From Rhizobium sp. EC-SD404 (GTDB lineage Bacteria; Pseudomonadota; Alphaproteobacteria; Rhizobiales; Rhizobiaceae), in contig NZ_LR701459.1 of assembly GCF_902498825.1 (NCBI RefSeq), positions 1,530,413 to 1,594,412 of the forward strand: a stretch of 64,000 nt of DNA, read 5' to 3'. Below, piece after piece: positions 49,098 through 56,681 of the stretch. Every line of letters begins with the position of its first letter. The stretch's first letter is position 1. The position numbers and the translations under genes were made by a program. A model generated the notes under the pieces. It saw nothing but the letters and a program-made list of their open reading frames with translations. It was not told the DNA's origin and searched no databases.

Positions 49098-50397
49098 CGA
49101 TCTCGACCGGGCCATCGGCGGCTCGATCACCAAGCAGCTGTCGACATCGCTGCTCGTCTGCGTCGCCCTGGTGGCGGGCTTCGGCGGCGTGGCGGCTTAT
49201 GCCGAAATCAACGGTGCTGTCATCGGCTCGGGACAGATCATCGTCGAGGGGCGCACCAAGCATGTGCAGCACCCGGATGGCGGCATCATCGGCGCGATCG
49301 ACGTGAACGAAGGCGATCGCGTCGAGGCAGGACAGGTTCTGTTCCGGCTCGACGATACGATGGCGCGGGCAAGCCTCGGCATCGTCGACAGCCAGCTGGA
49401 GCAGTTGTTGGCGCAGGAAGCCCGGCTTCTGGCGGAGCAGGCACGAAGCGATGGGATCATGTTCCCCGAACCGCTCCTTTCATCGTCGACCGATCGCGCT
49501 GCACTGCTGATGGACGGACAGCGGGAACTGATGACCGCTCGCCGCTTGACGCGCGAAGGCCGAAAGGCCCAGCTTGCCGAGCAGATCGGCCAGTTCGCCG
49601 AGCAGATCGCGGCGCTGGAATCGCAGCAGCAGGCAGTTGTCGAGAACATCGAACTGCTTGACGAGCAGATTGCAGACTTTGCCCATCTGCATGAGCGCGG
49701 CCTCGTGGTGGACTCCCAGATGATCACGATCCGCCGCGAGCGAGCGTCCCTGACGGGCAGCCATGCCGCGTTGACGTCCGAGATCGTAGAAATCCAGCAG
49801 GCGCGCACCGCCACTGAACTCGAGCGGGTCCAGGTCGACGAGGAATTCGACCAGGCAATCCTGACCGAACTCGACGAAAAGCGCGGCGAGATCGCGCGAC
49901 TCCAGGAAGAGCGCATCACCGCCATCGACCGCATGCGCCGGCTCGATGTGCGCGCGCCGCTGACGGGCTTTTTGCATGAACTCAATGTCAGCACGATCGG
50001 CGGGATCGTACAGGCGGGCGAAACGCTTGTGAGCGTCATTCCGATGGACGACGATCTGATTGTCGAGGCGAAGCTGTCGCCCGGTGATGTCGACCAGGTA
50101 ATGGCCGGGCAGATCGCGCGTATTCGCTTAACCGGGCTGAGCCAGCGCGTAACGCCCGAGCTTTCGGCAGGGGTGATCGATGTCGCGCCGGATTTGACGG
50201 TCGAGGAGCAGACCGGCCAGTCATTCTATACTGCACGTCTGCGTATTTCTGAGGATGAACTGGCCAAGGTGGGCGCCGACAAACTTCGGCCCGGCATGCC
50301 GGTAGAGGTGTTCTTCGTGACCACCCGCCGGACCATCCTCTCCTATCTGGTCAAACCGGTCACCGATCAGTTGCATCACGCGATGCGTGAGGAATGA
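49087..50397 (+). CDS. HlyD-family type I secretion adaptor
   Basis: A 436-residue membrane fusion protein. One transmembrane helix near the N-terminus (about 20-42), a biotinyl/lipoyl-like segment with VQHPDGGIIGAIDVNEGD, a long coiled coil (about 95-290) rich in Glu/Gln/Leu and a C-terminal beta domain ending FFVTTRRTILSYLVKP, which matches PrsE/PrtE adaptors. The ATG at 49087 lies inside the transporter gene (11-base overlap), as expected for coupled translation. It bridges the ABC transporter to an outer membrane channel that is not encoded here. Confidence 0.93.
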   Translation: MRSDDLDRAIGGSITKQLSTSLLVCVALVAGFGGVAAYAEINGAVIGSGQIIVEGRTKHVQHPDGGIIGAIDVNEGDRVEAGQVLFRLDDTMARASLGIVDSQLEQLLAQEARLLAEQARSDGIMFPEPLLSSSTDRAALLMDGQRELMTARRLTREGRKAQLAEQIGQFAEQIAALESQQQAVVENIELLDEQIADFAHLHERGLVVDSQMITIRRERASLTGSHAALTSEIVEIQQARTATELERVQVDEEFDQAILTELDEKRGEIARLQEERITAIDRMRRLDVRAPLTGFLHELNVSTIGGIVQAGETLVSVIPMDDDLIVEAKLSPGDVDQVMAGQIARIRLTGLSQRVTPELSAGVIDVAPDLTVEEQTGQSFYTARLRISEDELAKVGADKLRPGMPVEVFFVTTRRTILSYLVKPVTDQLHHAMREE

Positions 50398-51059
50398 CCG
50401 GCCGTACCAATGCAGCAGCCAATAAACGCGGGGGCGTCGAAGTGGTAGAGAAGAACAGTCAGGTCGAAAGTTTCGGAACGAGCGATCTCATCCGTTTTGA
50501 CGAAGGCTCAGCACAGGCGGTTGCGGTCGATAGCGAACAGACCGGGTCAGGACCATCTGGACCAGACGCCCAGGCAGGCAGCAAGCGGGTGGTGCGGCTT
50601 GGGCGCGAACGCCTTCAGGCGGCGCGCAACGTGCGACCTGTCAGCGACGTCCCGCCGTCGACGGATGATCTGCAATTGCAGATCGTCCGTCTCGCCGAGG
50701 CCGTGCGTGCCATCGAGCGATCCGAGACGCTTGAGAATTCAACGCGTCAGCTCAGCATCATGAACGACAAGTTGACGTCCATCGCGAGTTCGGTCGAGTA
50801 CACCGAAGCCTATGCTTCAGTCGGTATGGCAGACCGCATCGTGGAGCGATTGGGTTCGGAGCTCAAGGATCGGCAGGGGGACCAGCGGCGCATCGAGCAA
50901 CTGCGACGCATCTGCGCACTCTGCATGGTCATGGCGGTGGTGTTGGCAGTGCTGCTCGTTGCGGAGATCCGCGCCGACGTGGTGACACGAGGGGTTCCGC
51001 AACTCGCCGATACGGTTCGCGACTGGGTGGGCGCAGTGTTTTCGCGCTTCCCTCGGTGA
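50394..51059 (+). CDS. unknown coiled-coil, C-terminally membrane-anchored protein of the secretion operon
   Basis: A 221-residue protein whose ATG overlaps the adaptor stop (ATGA), showing it belongs to the secretion operon. Residues about 1-95 are polar, Gly/Ser/Asp-rich and probably disordered; about 98-165 form a likely coiled coil (LQLQIVRLAEAVRAIE, MADRIVERLGSELKD); about 172-192 is a transmembrane helix (CALCMVMAVVLAVLLVAEI); a short tail follows. With the N-terminus predicted cytoplasmic it could sit beside the ABC transporter. I do not recognise the family. Roles in substrate handling or regulation of export are guesses from position. Confidence 0.8.
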   Translation: MTGRTNAAANKRGGVEVVEKNSQVESFGTSDLIRFDEGSAQAVAVDSEQTGSGPSGPDAQAGSKRVVRLGRERLQAARNVRPVSDVPPSTDDLQLQIVRLAEAVRAIERSETLENSTRQLSIMNDKLTSIASSVEYTEAYASVGMADRIVERLGSELKDRQGDQRRIEQLRRICALCMVMAVVLAVLLVAEIRADVVTRGVPQLADTVRDWVGAVFSRFPR

Positions 51060-51270
51060 TCGGCAATCTGCCGCTGGCCGAGTTTCGGACACCCACTGCG
51101 CCTTTGTCCTCCGGTAGCCGGTCATTGACATTCCCGAGATGCAGGTCAGTCGAAGGCCTGCCTCTACGTGCGGGAATTCGCTAAGATCATCATCAACTGA
51201 ATTAAGCCGGAACCAAAATGGCGTCCGGCAATTTCGGTCGATTGACGAACTTACTCGGGGAGATATCCGG

Positions 51271-52185
51271 ATGCGTTGGCGGGGCAGGCGGCAGAGTTCC
51301 AATATCGACGACCGACGCGGTGGAGGCGGCGGGCTTGGCGGTTCGCGCATGCGCATTCCAGGCGGCATCATTCGCGGCGGACGAGGCGCTGGCGGCATAG
51401 GGTCCATCTTCGTGCTCATCGTGCTCGGCATCATCCTGTGGGCGGTCGGCATCAACCCGATGATCCTGCTCGATGGTGGGAGCGGTACCTCGACGAGCGT
51501 CGAGCAGCAGGCAGGGCCGTCGACGCAGGGTCTCGCACCCGGTCAGCGTGACGAAGCGTCGGAGTTCATCGCGACTGTGCTCGCTGAAACCGAAGACACC
51601 TGGAACGGCATCATGGAAGCCGAGGGGGCCGATTACCCGGAACCGACGCTGGTGCTCTTCGAAGGCGCAGTCTCATCGGCTTGCGGCCAGGCGAGTTCGG
51701 CCGTCGGACCGTTCTATTGTCCCAATGACCAGCAGCTTTACATCGATCTCGGCTTCTTCAACGAGTTGGCCGAGCGGTTCGACGCCGCCGGCGATTTCGC
51801 GCAGGCTTATGTCGTTGCCCATGAGGTCGGGCATCACGTTCAAAACGTGATCGGCGTTCTTCCCCAGTTCAATCAGATGCGCCAGCAGATGGGTGAGACG
51901 GAAGCCAATGCCCTTTCTGTCCGGGTCGAACTCCAGGCGGATTGTTTCGCAGGCATCTGGGGGCATTACACCGCGGAGCGCGGGTTGCTCGAAGCGGGCG
52001 ACCTCGAGGAAGCGTTGAATGCCGCGACGCAGATCGGCGACGACACGCTGCAGCGGCGCACGCAAGGATATGTTGTCCCCGACAGCTTCAATCATGGGAC
52101 GTCCGAGCAGCGTCGGGAATGGTTTCAGCGCGGTTTCGACAGTGGTCGTCTGGAGGACTGCGACACTTTCAATGGACAGATGTGA
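51271..52185 (+). CDS. YpfJ-family neutral zinc metallopeptidase
   Basis: A 304-residue protein with a basic, Gly/Arg-rich N-terminus (about 1-42), one transmembrane helix (about 45-60) and a periplasmic metallopeptidase domain. The zinc motif HEVGHH has His184, Glu185 and His188; a downstream Glu in VELQADCFAGIW is the likely third ligand. Family COG2321 is widely conserved but has no confirmed substrate. The ATG at 51271 has GGGGAG about nine bases upstream. It follows the secretion operon in the same direction after 211 bases and is probably independent. Confidence 0.9.
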   Translation: MRWRGRRQSSNIDDRRGGGGGLGGSRMRIPGGIIRGGRGAGGIGSIFVLIVLGIILWAVGINPMILLDGGSGTSTSVEQQAGPSTQGLAPGQRDEASEFIATVLAETEDTWNGIMEAEGADYPEPTLVLFEGAVSSACGQASSAVGPFYCPNDQQLYIDLGFFNELAERFDAAGDFAQAYVVAHEVGHHVQNVIGVLPQFNQMRQQMGETEANALSVRVELQADCFAGIWGHYTAERGLLEAGDLEEALNAATQIGDDTLQRRTQGYVVPDSFNHGTSEQRREWFQRGFDSGRLEDCDTFNGQM

Positions 52186-52330
52186 GCAACACATTCATTT
52201 AGAGTAATCTAATGTTATGAGAGCTTTCCGGTCTCGTTTTTACGCAGCATCGCTCTTATTCGATACTTCAGATTCACGGAAATTTTAATGCCCTCGTGTT
52301 GATTGGGTGCATCCGAGGAGATGCCCCAAA

Positions 52331-54025
52331 ATGATGCAGCGGTTTTTGGCGAACACATCCGGCAGTTTTGCCATCATGTTCGCGCTGGTGCTTGTTCCCA
52401 TCGTCGGCGCAGTTGCGCTGGCGGTCGATTATACGATCGCTTCGCGCCAACGTACCGAACTTCATAATGCGGCCGATGCCGCAGCTCTGGCGCTCGCGCG
52501 GCGTGGGTTGGAGATCGAGCAGGACGAGGCCGAGCGGGTCGCGGGCGAGTTCGTCCACGCAAATTATGCGGGGGCGTATTCCAATCTGCGCGTCGCCAAG
52601 ACCGAAACGACGTGGACGGTTTCCGTCGATGCTTCCTCTCCGACGCGCTTCGCGGGCATTTTCGGAATTTCGGCGTCGGAGATTTCCGTCGAATCCGCCG
52701 CCACCTTTGCGTTGAACACCTACGAGATCGGTCTGGTCCTCGACACCACCGGCTCGATGCGGGGCGAGAAACTGGAGCGTCTCAAGGACGCTGCCACGAC
52801 CTTGATCGACACGATGTCCGAGCATGATGGTGGCGACGACATGGTGAAGTTCTCGCTGGTGCCATTCTCGTCCTTCGTGAATGTCGGGCCGCAATTTGGA
52901 CCGACGTTCGATGACCGAGGGAAGGTCGTGCGGCCGGCGGCGCCATGGCTCGACATGCGCGGTGCCAACCCAATCGAGCAGGTCGAACTGGCAAAAAACC
53001 TTAGCCGTTTTGAAATGTACGATCATCTTGGTCAGGAATGGGACGGCTGTATCGAGACAAGGCCGCCGCACAAGGGCACAGCTTATGACGTGACCGACAC
53101 GCCGGCGAAGCGATCGGATGCACGCTCGCTGTTCGTCCCTGCCTTCTCGATCGACGAGCCCGACGACGTCAGCCGCTCTGGCAGACCGCAATATCCGAAC
53201 AGCTATCTGCGCGACAATGGTGCCGATCTGCGAGACCCGCGTCAGAAACGTCTTCGGGAGAAATACAACGTCGCGCTGACCGGTACGGCCTCAGCAGGTG
53301 ACGACGACGATGATGATGATGATGACGATGACGACGACGACGACGACGATGATGAAGGCGGACTGGTGGGTGGTCTTCTCGGGGCGCTGAGCGATGCTCT
53401 GTTCTATGCTCCGCCGACCATCGACACATCGAATTCGACCTTCTGGCGCGGCGAGGCATTGCCGAAGGGGCCAAACCACGATTGCCAGGTGCAGCCGATC
53501 GTTCCGCTCACAAGCGATTTCGATTTGCTCAAGGAACGGATTGGCGAGCTGACGGCCCAAGGCGCGACCAACATGATGGAGGGTGTCATGTGGGGCTGGC
53601 GGGTGCTCTCGCCGGGCGAGCCCTTCGCGGAAGGGCGTGCCAAAGCTGCTGGCGACAACGAAAAGGTCATGATCTTCCTGACCGACGGCGCCAACACTTG
53701 GAATCAGCTCGGCAACGACCTCGGCTCAACCTATTCGAGCTTCGGCTATTCGGTAGACGGCAGGCTCATCAACCCAGGGGCCGGCGTCGTGACGGTCACG
53801 AATTCGATGGACCAGAAGACGGAGGCCGGCTGCACCAACGCCAAGGCCGACGGCATCACCATCTATGTCATTCGTCTGGAATTGCAGGATACATCGACCG
53901 GCGACCTCCTGAAGCGTTGCGCGACGTCCGAAGCACACTATTTCGACGTACCGGACGCGGCCACGCTCGAGGATACCTTCAAGGAGATCGCCCAGAACAT
54001 CCGGCGCGTCCGGATCAGTTCGTGA
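52331..54025 (+). CDS. TadG-like protein with VWA domain and poly-Asp run
   Basis: A 564-residue protein with a TadE/TadG-type N-terminal transmembrane helix (about 10-35, FAIMFALVLVPIVGAVALAVD) followed by NAADAAALALAR, the hallmark of TadG. A von Willebrand A domain starts near residue 135 with the MIDAS motif DTTGSM and resumes after a long insert with EKVMIFLTDGAN. The insert contains a run of 18 Asp encoded by GAC/GAT triplets (53300-53353). TadG relatives belong to tight-adherence pili or other surface structures, but no tad genes are near, so the role is open. GAGGAG precedes the ATG; 52334 is an alternative start. It converges with carA. Confidence 0.85.
   Translation: MMQRFLANTSGSFAIMFALVLVPIVGAVALAVDYTIASRQRTELHNAADAAALALARRGLEIEQDEAERVAGEFVHANYAGAYSNLRVAKTETTWTVSVDASSPTRFAGIFGISASEISVESAATFALNTYEIGLVLDTTGSMRGEKLERLKDAATTLIDTMSEHDGGDDMVKFSLVPFSSFVNVGPQFGPTFDDRGKVVRPAAPWLDMRGANPIEQVELAKNLSRFEMYDHLGQEWDGCIETRPPHKGTAYDVTDTPAKRSDARSLFVPAFSIDEPDDVSRSGRPQYPNSYLRDNGADLRDPRQKRLREKYNVALTGTASAGDDDDDDDDDDDDDDDDDDEGGLVGGLLGALSDALFYAPPTIDTSNSTFWRGEALPKGPNHDCQVQPIVPLTSDFDLLKERIGELTAQGATNMMEGVMWGWRVLSPGEPFAEGRAKAAGDNEKVMIFLTDGANTWNQLGNDLGSTYSSFGYSVDGRLINPGAGVVTVTNSMDQKTEAGCTNAKADGITIYVIRLELQDTSTGDLLKRCATSEAHYFDVPDAATLEDTFKEIAQNIRRVRISS
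53300..53353 (+). repeat. 18-codon GAC/GAT trinucleotide tract
   Basis: Eighteen consecutive Asp codons (GAC and GAT mixed) in the TadG-like gene. Such tracts can change copy number by slippage without shifting the frame, and a stretch of Asp this long could bind calcium or keep a linker extended. Confidence 0.9.
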
Positions 54026-54034
54026 AGCGATCGA

Positions 54035-55246
54035 TCAGGCAGCCTGCTTTGCCTGATGCGTTTCGACCATGTCCATGAACCTGCGGAACAGGTAGTGGCT
54101 GTCCTGCGGGCCGGGTGAGGCCTCTGGGTGGTGCTGGACCGAGAAGATGGGCTTGCCGTTGACCGCCAACCCGCAATTGGTGCCGTCGAACAGCGAGATA
54201 TGCGTTTCCTCGACCCCTTCGGGGAGCGACTGCGTGTCGACCGCAAAGCCGTGGTTCATCGAGACGATCTCGACCTTGCCGGTGGTGAAGTCCTTGACCG
54301 GATGGTTCGCGCCGTGATGGCCCTGGTGCATTTTCACGGTTTTCCCGCCGAGCGCGAGCGCCAGCATCTGGTGTCCTAGGCAGATGCCGAAGATGGGGAT
54401 GCCGCTTTCCATGAGCTTTTGGATGGTCGGAACCGCGTAGGCACCGGTAGCGGCAGGATCGCCAGGGCCGTTCGACAGGAAGATGCCGTCCGGCGACAGC
54501 GCCAAGATATCCTCGGCTTCCGTTGCGGCCGGCACGAGCGTGATGCGCGCGCCAAGCCCGGTGAGGAGGCGGAGGATGTTGCGCTTCACGCCGTAGTCGA
54601 TGGCGACGATGTGCGGGCCGGTCGCGTCCTCGCCGACAGTCTCATAACCCTTGTCCCATGCCCAGGGACCTTCGTTCCAGCGCGAGGACTGACCGCTCGT
54701 GGCTTCCTTTGCCAGATCGAGATCGACGAGACCATGCCATTGGCTGGCCTTCTCCTTCAGCGCATCAATATCGAACTCGCCACGCAGATCATAAGCGATC
54801 ACGGCGTTCGGCGCACCATTTTCGCGGATCCATGCCGTCAGGGCGCGCGTGTCGATGCCCGTCATGCCAACGATGCCGCGTGCCTTCAGCCAGGCATCGA
54901 GATGCTGGATGGAGCGGTAGCTCGATGGCTCGGTGACGTCGGCCTTGAAGATCGCGCCGACTGCACCGCGGCGCGCGGCCGGTGTCAGGTCCTCGATGTC
55001 CTCGTCATTTGCCCCGATATTGCCGATATGGGGGAAGGTGAAGGTGACGATCTGGCCGAGATAGGAAGGGTCGGTAAGGATTTCCTGGTATCCAGTGAGG
55101 GCGGTGTTGAAACATACCTCAGCCTCGACCGCGCCCGTTGCCCCGATACCGCGGCCCTTGATGACCGTACCGTCGGCCAGCACGAGAACCGCAGTCTGCG
55201 GTTCGGCGGTCCAAGGGGCAGGGCTTTGCACGGGGGTCGCGGTCAT
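54035..55246 (-). CDS. carA: carbamoyl-phosphate synthase small (glutaminase) subunit
   Basis: A 403-residue subunit that releases ammonia from glutamine and channels it to CarB. The N-terminal CarA-specific domain (about 15-165) is followed by a class I amidotransferase with the nucleophile Cys in FGICLGHQMLAL and His/Glu in VQHHPEASPG. It converges with the TadG-like gene (nine bases apart) and is divergent from the yqeY gene, an order shared with other rhizobia. Confidence 0.96.
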   Translation of the reverse strand: MTATPVQSPAPWTAEPQTAVLVLADGTVIKGRGIGATGAVEAEVCFNTALTGYQEILTDPSYLGQIVTFTFPHIGNIGANDEDIEDLTPAARRGAVGAIFKADVTEPSSYRSIQHLDAWLKARGIVGMTGIDTRALTAWIRENGAPNAVIAYDLRGEFDIDALKEKASQWHGLVDLDLAKEATSGQSSRWNEGPWAWDKGYETVGEDATGPHIVAIDYGVKRNILRLLTGLGARITLVPAATEAEDILALSPDGIFLSNGPGDPAATGAYAVPTIQKLMESGIPIFGICLGHQMLALALGGKTVKMHQGHHGANHPVKDFTTGKVEIVSMNHGFAVDTQSLPEGVEETHISLFDGTNCGLAVNGKPIFSVQHHPEASPGPQDSHYLFRRFMDMVETHQAKQAA

Positions 55247-55548
55247 CGGTTCAGGTCCTTCTGTGTCCCGGTCGGCTCTTGAAGAATTGCAGCGTCAGTG
55301 CCATCTGATGCTGCTGGTGGCCGAAGCCGCGTTCCGGCCCCCAGTCATTGATGATGACAGGTAGGAGACGCGGCACTATGTGGATGCTGTGGCCGGAAAA
55401 TAGAGATTGCGTTGCGGATCGTCAATGAGGCGCGCGCACCTATCGGCAAACGAAAAACTCTTATCAATACAAGTTCTTAGTTCGGCTGCCTTTGCCCGAG
55501 TGGCAATGCGCGCTATGGTTAGATGTTCAATTCCAGGAGTTCAGGGCG

Positions 55549-55998
55549 ATGCGCGATATGTTCGCACAGTCGTTGAAAGATGCATTGAAGGCGCGGGACA
55601 GTCGCAAGGTTTCGACCCTGCGGCTTATTCAGGCTGCCATTAAGGACCGCGACATCGCAAATCGCGGCGCTGGCAAGGATCATGTGAGTGACGACGACAT
55701 CACGCAGATTCTTGCCAAGATGATCAAGCAGCGCGAGGAATCGGCCAAGATCTACGATGAGGCGTCACGCTTCGAACTGGCCGAGCAGGAACGCGAGGAA
55801 ATCGCGATCATCAAGGAGTTTCTGCCGGCGCAGCTTTCCGAGGCTGAGGTTGAGAAGGCGTGTGCCGAGGTCGTCGAGGAAACCGGTGCTCACGGACTGC
55901 GTGATATGGGCAAATGCATGAATGCTCTGAAGGAGCGTTATGCGGGCCAGATGGACTTCTCCAAGGCCTCCAATAAGGTCAAAGGTCTGCTGCGCTAG
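55549..55998 (+). CDS. GatB/YqeY domain-containing protein
   Basis: A 149-residue helical protein of the YqeY family, related to the C-terminal tRNA-recognising domain of GatB. Segments such as LKARDSRKVSTLRLIQAAIKD and the C-terminal region with AGQMDFSKASNKVKGLL are typical. A role linked to tRNA or amidotransferase function is suspected for the family but unproven. The ATG at 55549 has AGGAG nine bases upstream; earlier ATGs lack it. It ends at an intrinsic terminator. Confidence 0.9.
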   Translation: MRDMFAQSLKDALKARDSRKVSTLRLIQAAIKDRDIANRGAGKDHVSDDDITQILAKMIKQREESAKIYDEASRFELAEQEREEIAIIKEFLPAQLSEAEVEKACAEVVEETGAHGLRDMGKCMNALKERYAGQMDFSKASNKVKGLLR

Positions 55999-56067
55999 TC
56001 ACGAAGCCGCACCGTCCGATCAACTGGACGTGCGCATGTCGAGATCGACGCCGACAACCTGCATTAG

Positions 56068-56092
56068 AAAGCCCGGTTCGCCGGGCTTTTTT
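56068..56092 (+). terminator. terminator after the YqeY gene
   Basis: AAAGCCCGG (56068-56076) pairs with CCGGGCTTT (56081-56089) around a TTCG tetraloop and is followed by more T. The TTCG loop is a stable tetraloop common in intrinsic terminators. Confidence 0.88.
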
Positions 56093-56291
56093 CGTTATTG
56101 CCGTTCACAATCACTGCGGCTCACCATCCGCTCAAGTCCATGTGACGCGACCGGATCAAACGTCGAGACTATATCTTTGTCATCTGATTGTAAGCGCGGC
56201 GGTGGTCGCGGCGCTGCAGATAATCGAGGCGAGAGAAGCCGGTAATTGTACAGCTTCATTTTCGCCGTTGATCGTAAAAGGGATGACTCTG

Positions 56292-56531
56292 ATGAAAACT
56301 CTTCTTATCTCTGCAATCGCTCTCGCTGCTCTTTCGCAGGCTTCATTTGCCCAAAGCACGCACAATCGCGTCATGTCCTTCGAAGGGCCGGTCTACGAAA
56401 GCCCGCTCGGCGGCAACCCGACCGGTATCGACCGCACGACCACCGGCAGTGTCTCGAACGATGCTCGCTCCGATGGCCCGATGAATTCTTTCGTCATGTC
56501 CACGAACGGCCCGGCTTACCTGGACAAGTAA
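56292..56531 (+). CDS. small secreted protein, unknown
   Basis: A 79-residue protein with a clear Sec signal peptide (MKTLLISAIALAALSQASFA, cleavage after SFA) and a short polar mature part of about 58 residues without Cys. Repeated themes, HNRVMSFEGPVYESPLG and NSFVMSTNGPAYLD, suggest a short internal duplication of the form (N)xxVMSxxGPxY. GGGA lies eight bases before the ATG at 56292; the ATG at 56283 is less likely. It is bounded by a terminator on the left and a hairpin on the right. Not recognised. Confidence 0.75.
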   Translation: MKTLLISAIALAALSQASFAQSTHNRVMSFEGPVYESPLGGNPTGIDRTTTGSVSNDARSDGPMNSFVMSTNGPAYLDK

Positions 56532-56552
56532 GACAATCCAGATTGTTCGGCT

Positions 56553-56589
56553 CTCCAGCCGGTCCGGCACCATGCCGGACCGGCTGGAG
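56553..56589. repeat. 16-bp perfect hairpin after the small secreted protein gene
   Basis: CTCCAGCCGGTCCGGC (56553-56568) pairs perfectly with GCCGGACCGGCTGGAG (56574-56589) around a five-base loop. There is no T-tract, so it may be a Rho-type or RNA-stabilising structure rather than a standard terminator. Confidence 0.8.
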
Positions 56590-56681
56590 GCGTCTAAACT
56601 ATTGCAGCGTGAAGCCAGTCGGGCCATGGTCAAGCGGGGACGCGAAGTGTAGGTCACGCGATCCCAGTAGCTGGATGAACC

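Noticed and set aside
53300..53353. Repeat tract considered as a CRISPR or satellite array
   Set aside because: It is a coding trinucleotide run in frame within a VWA gene, with no spacers.
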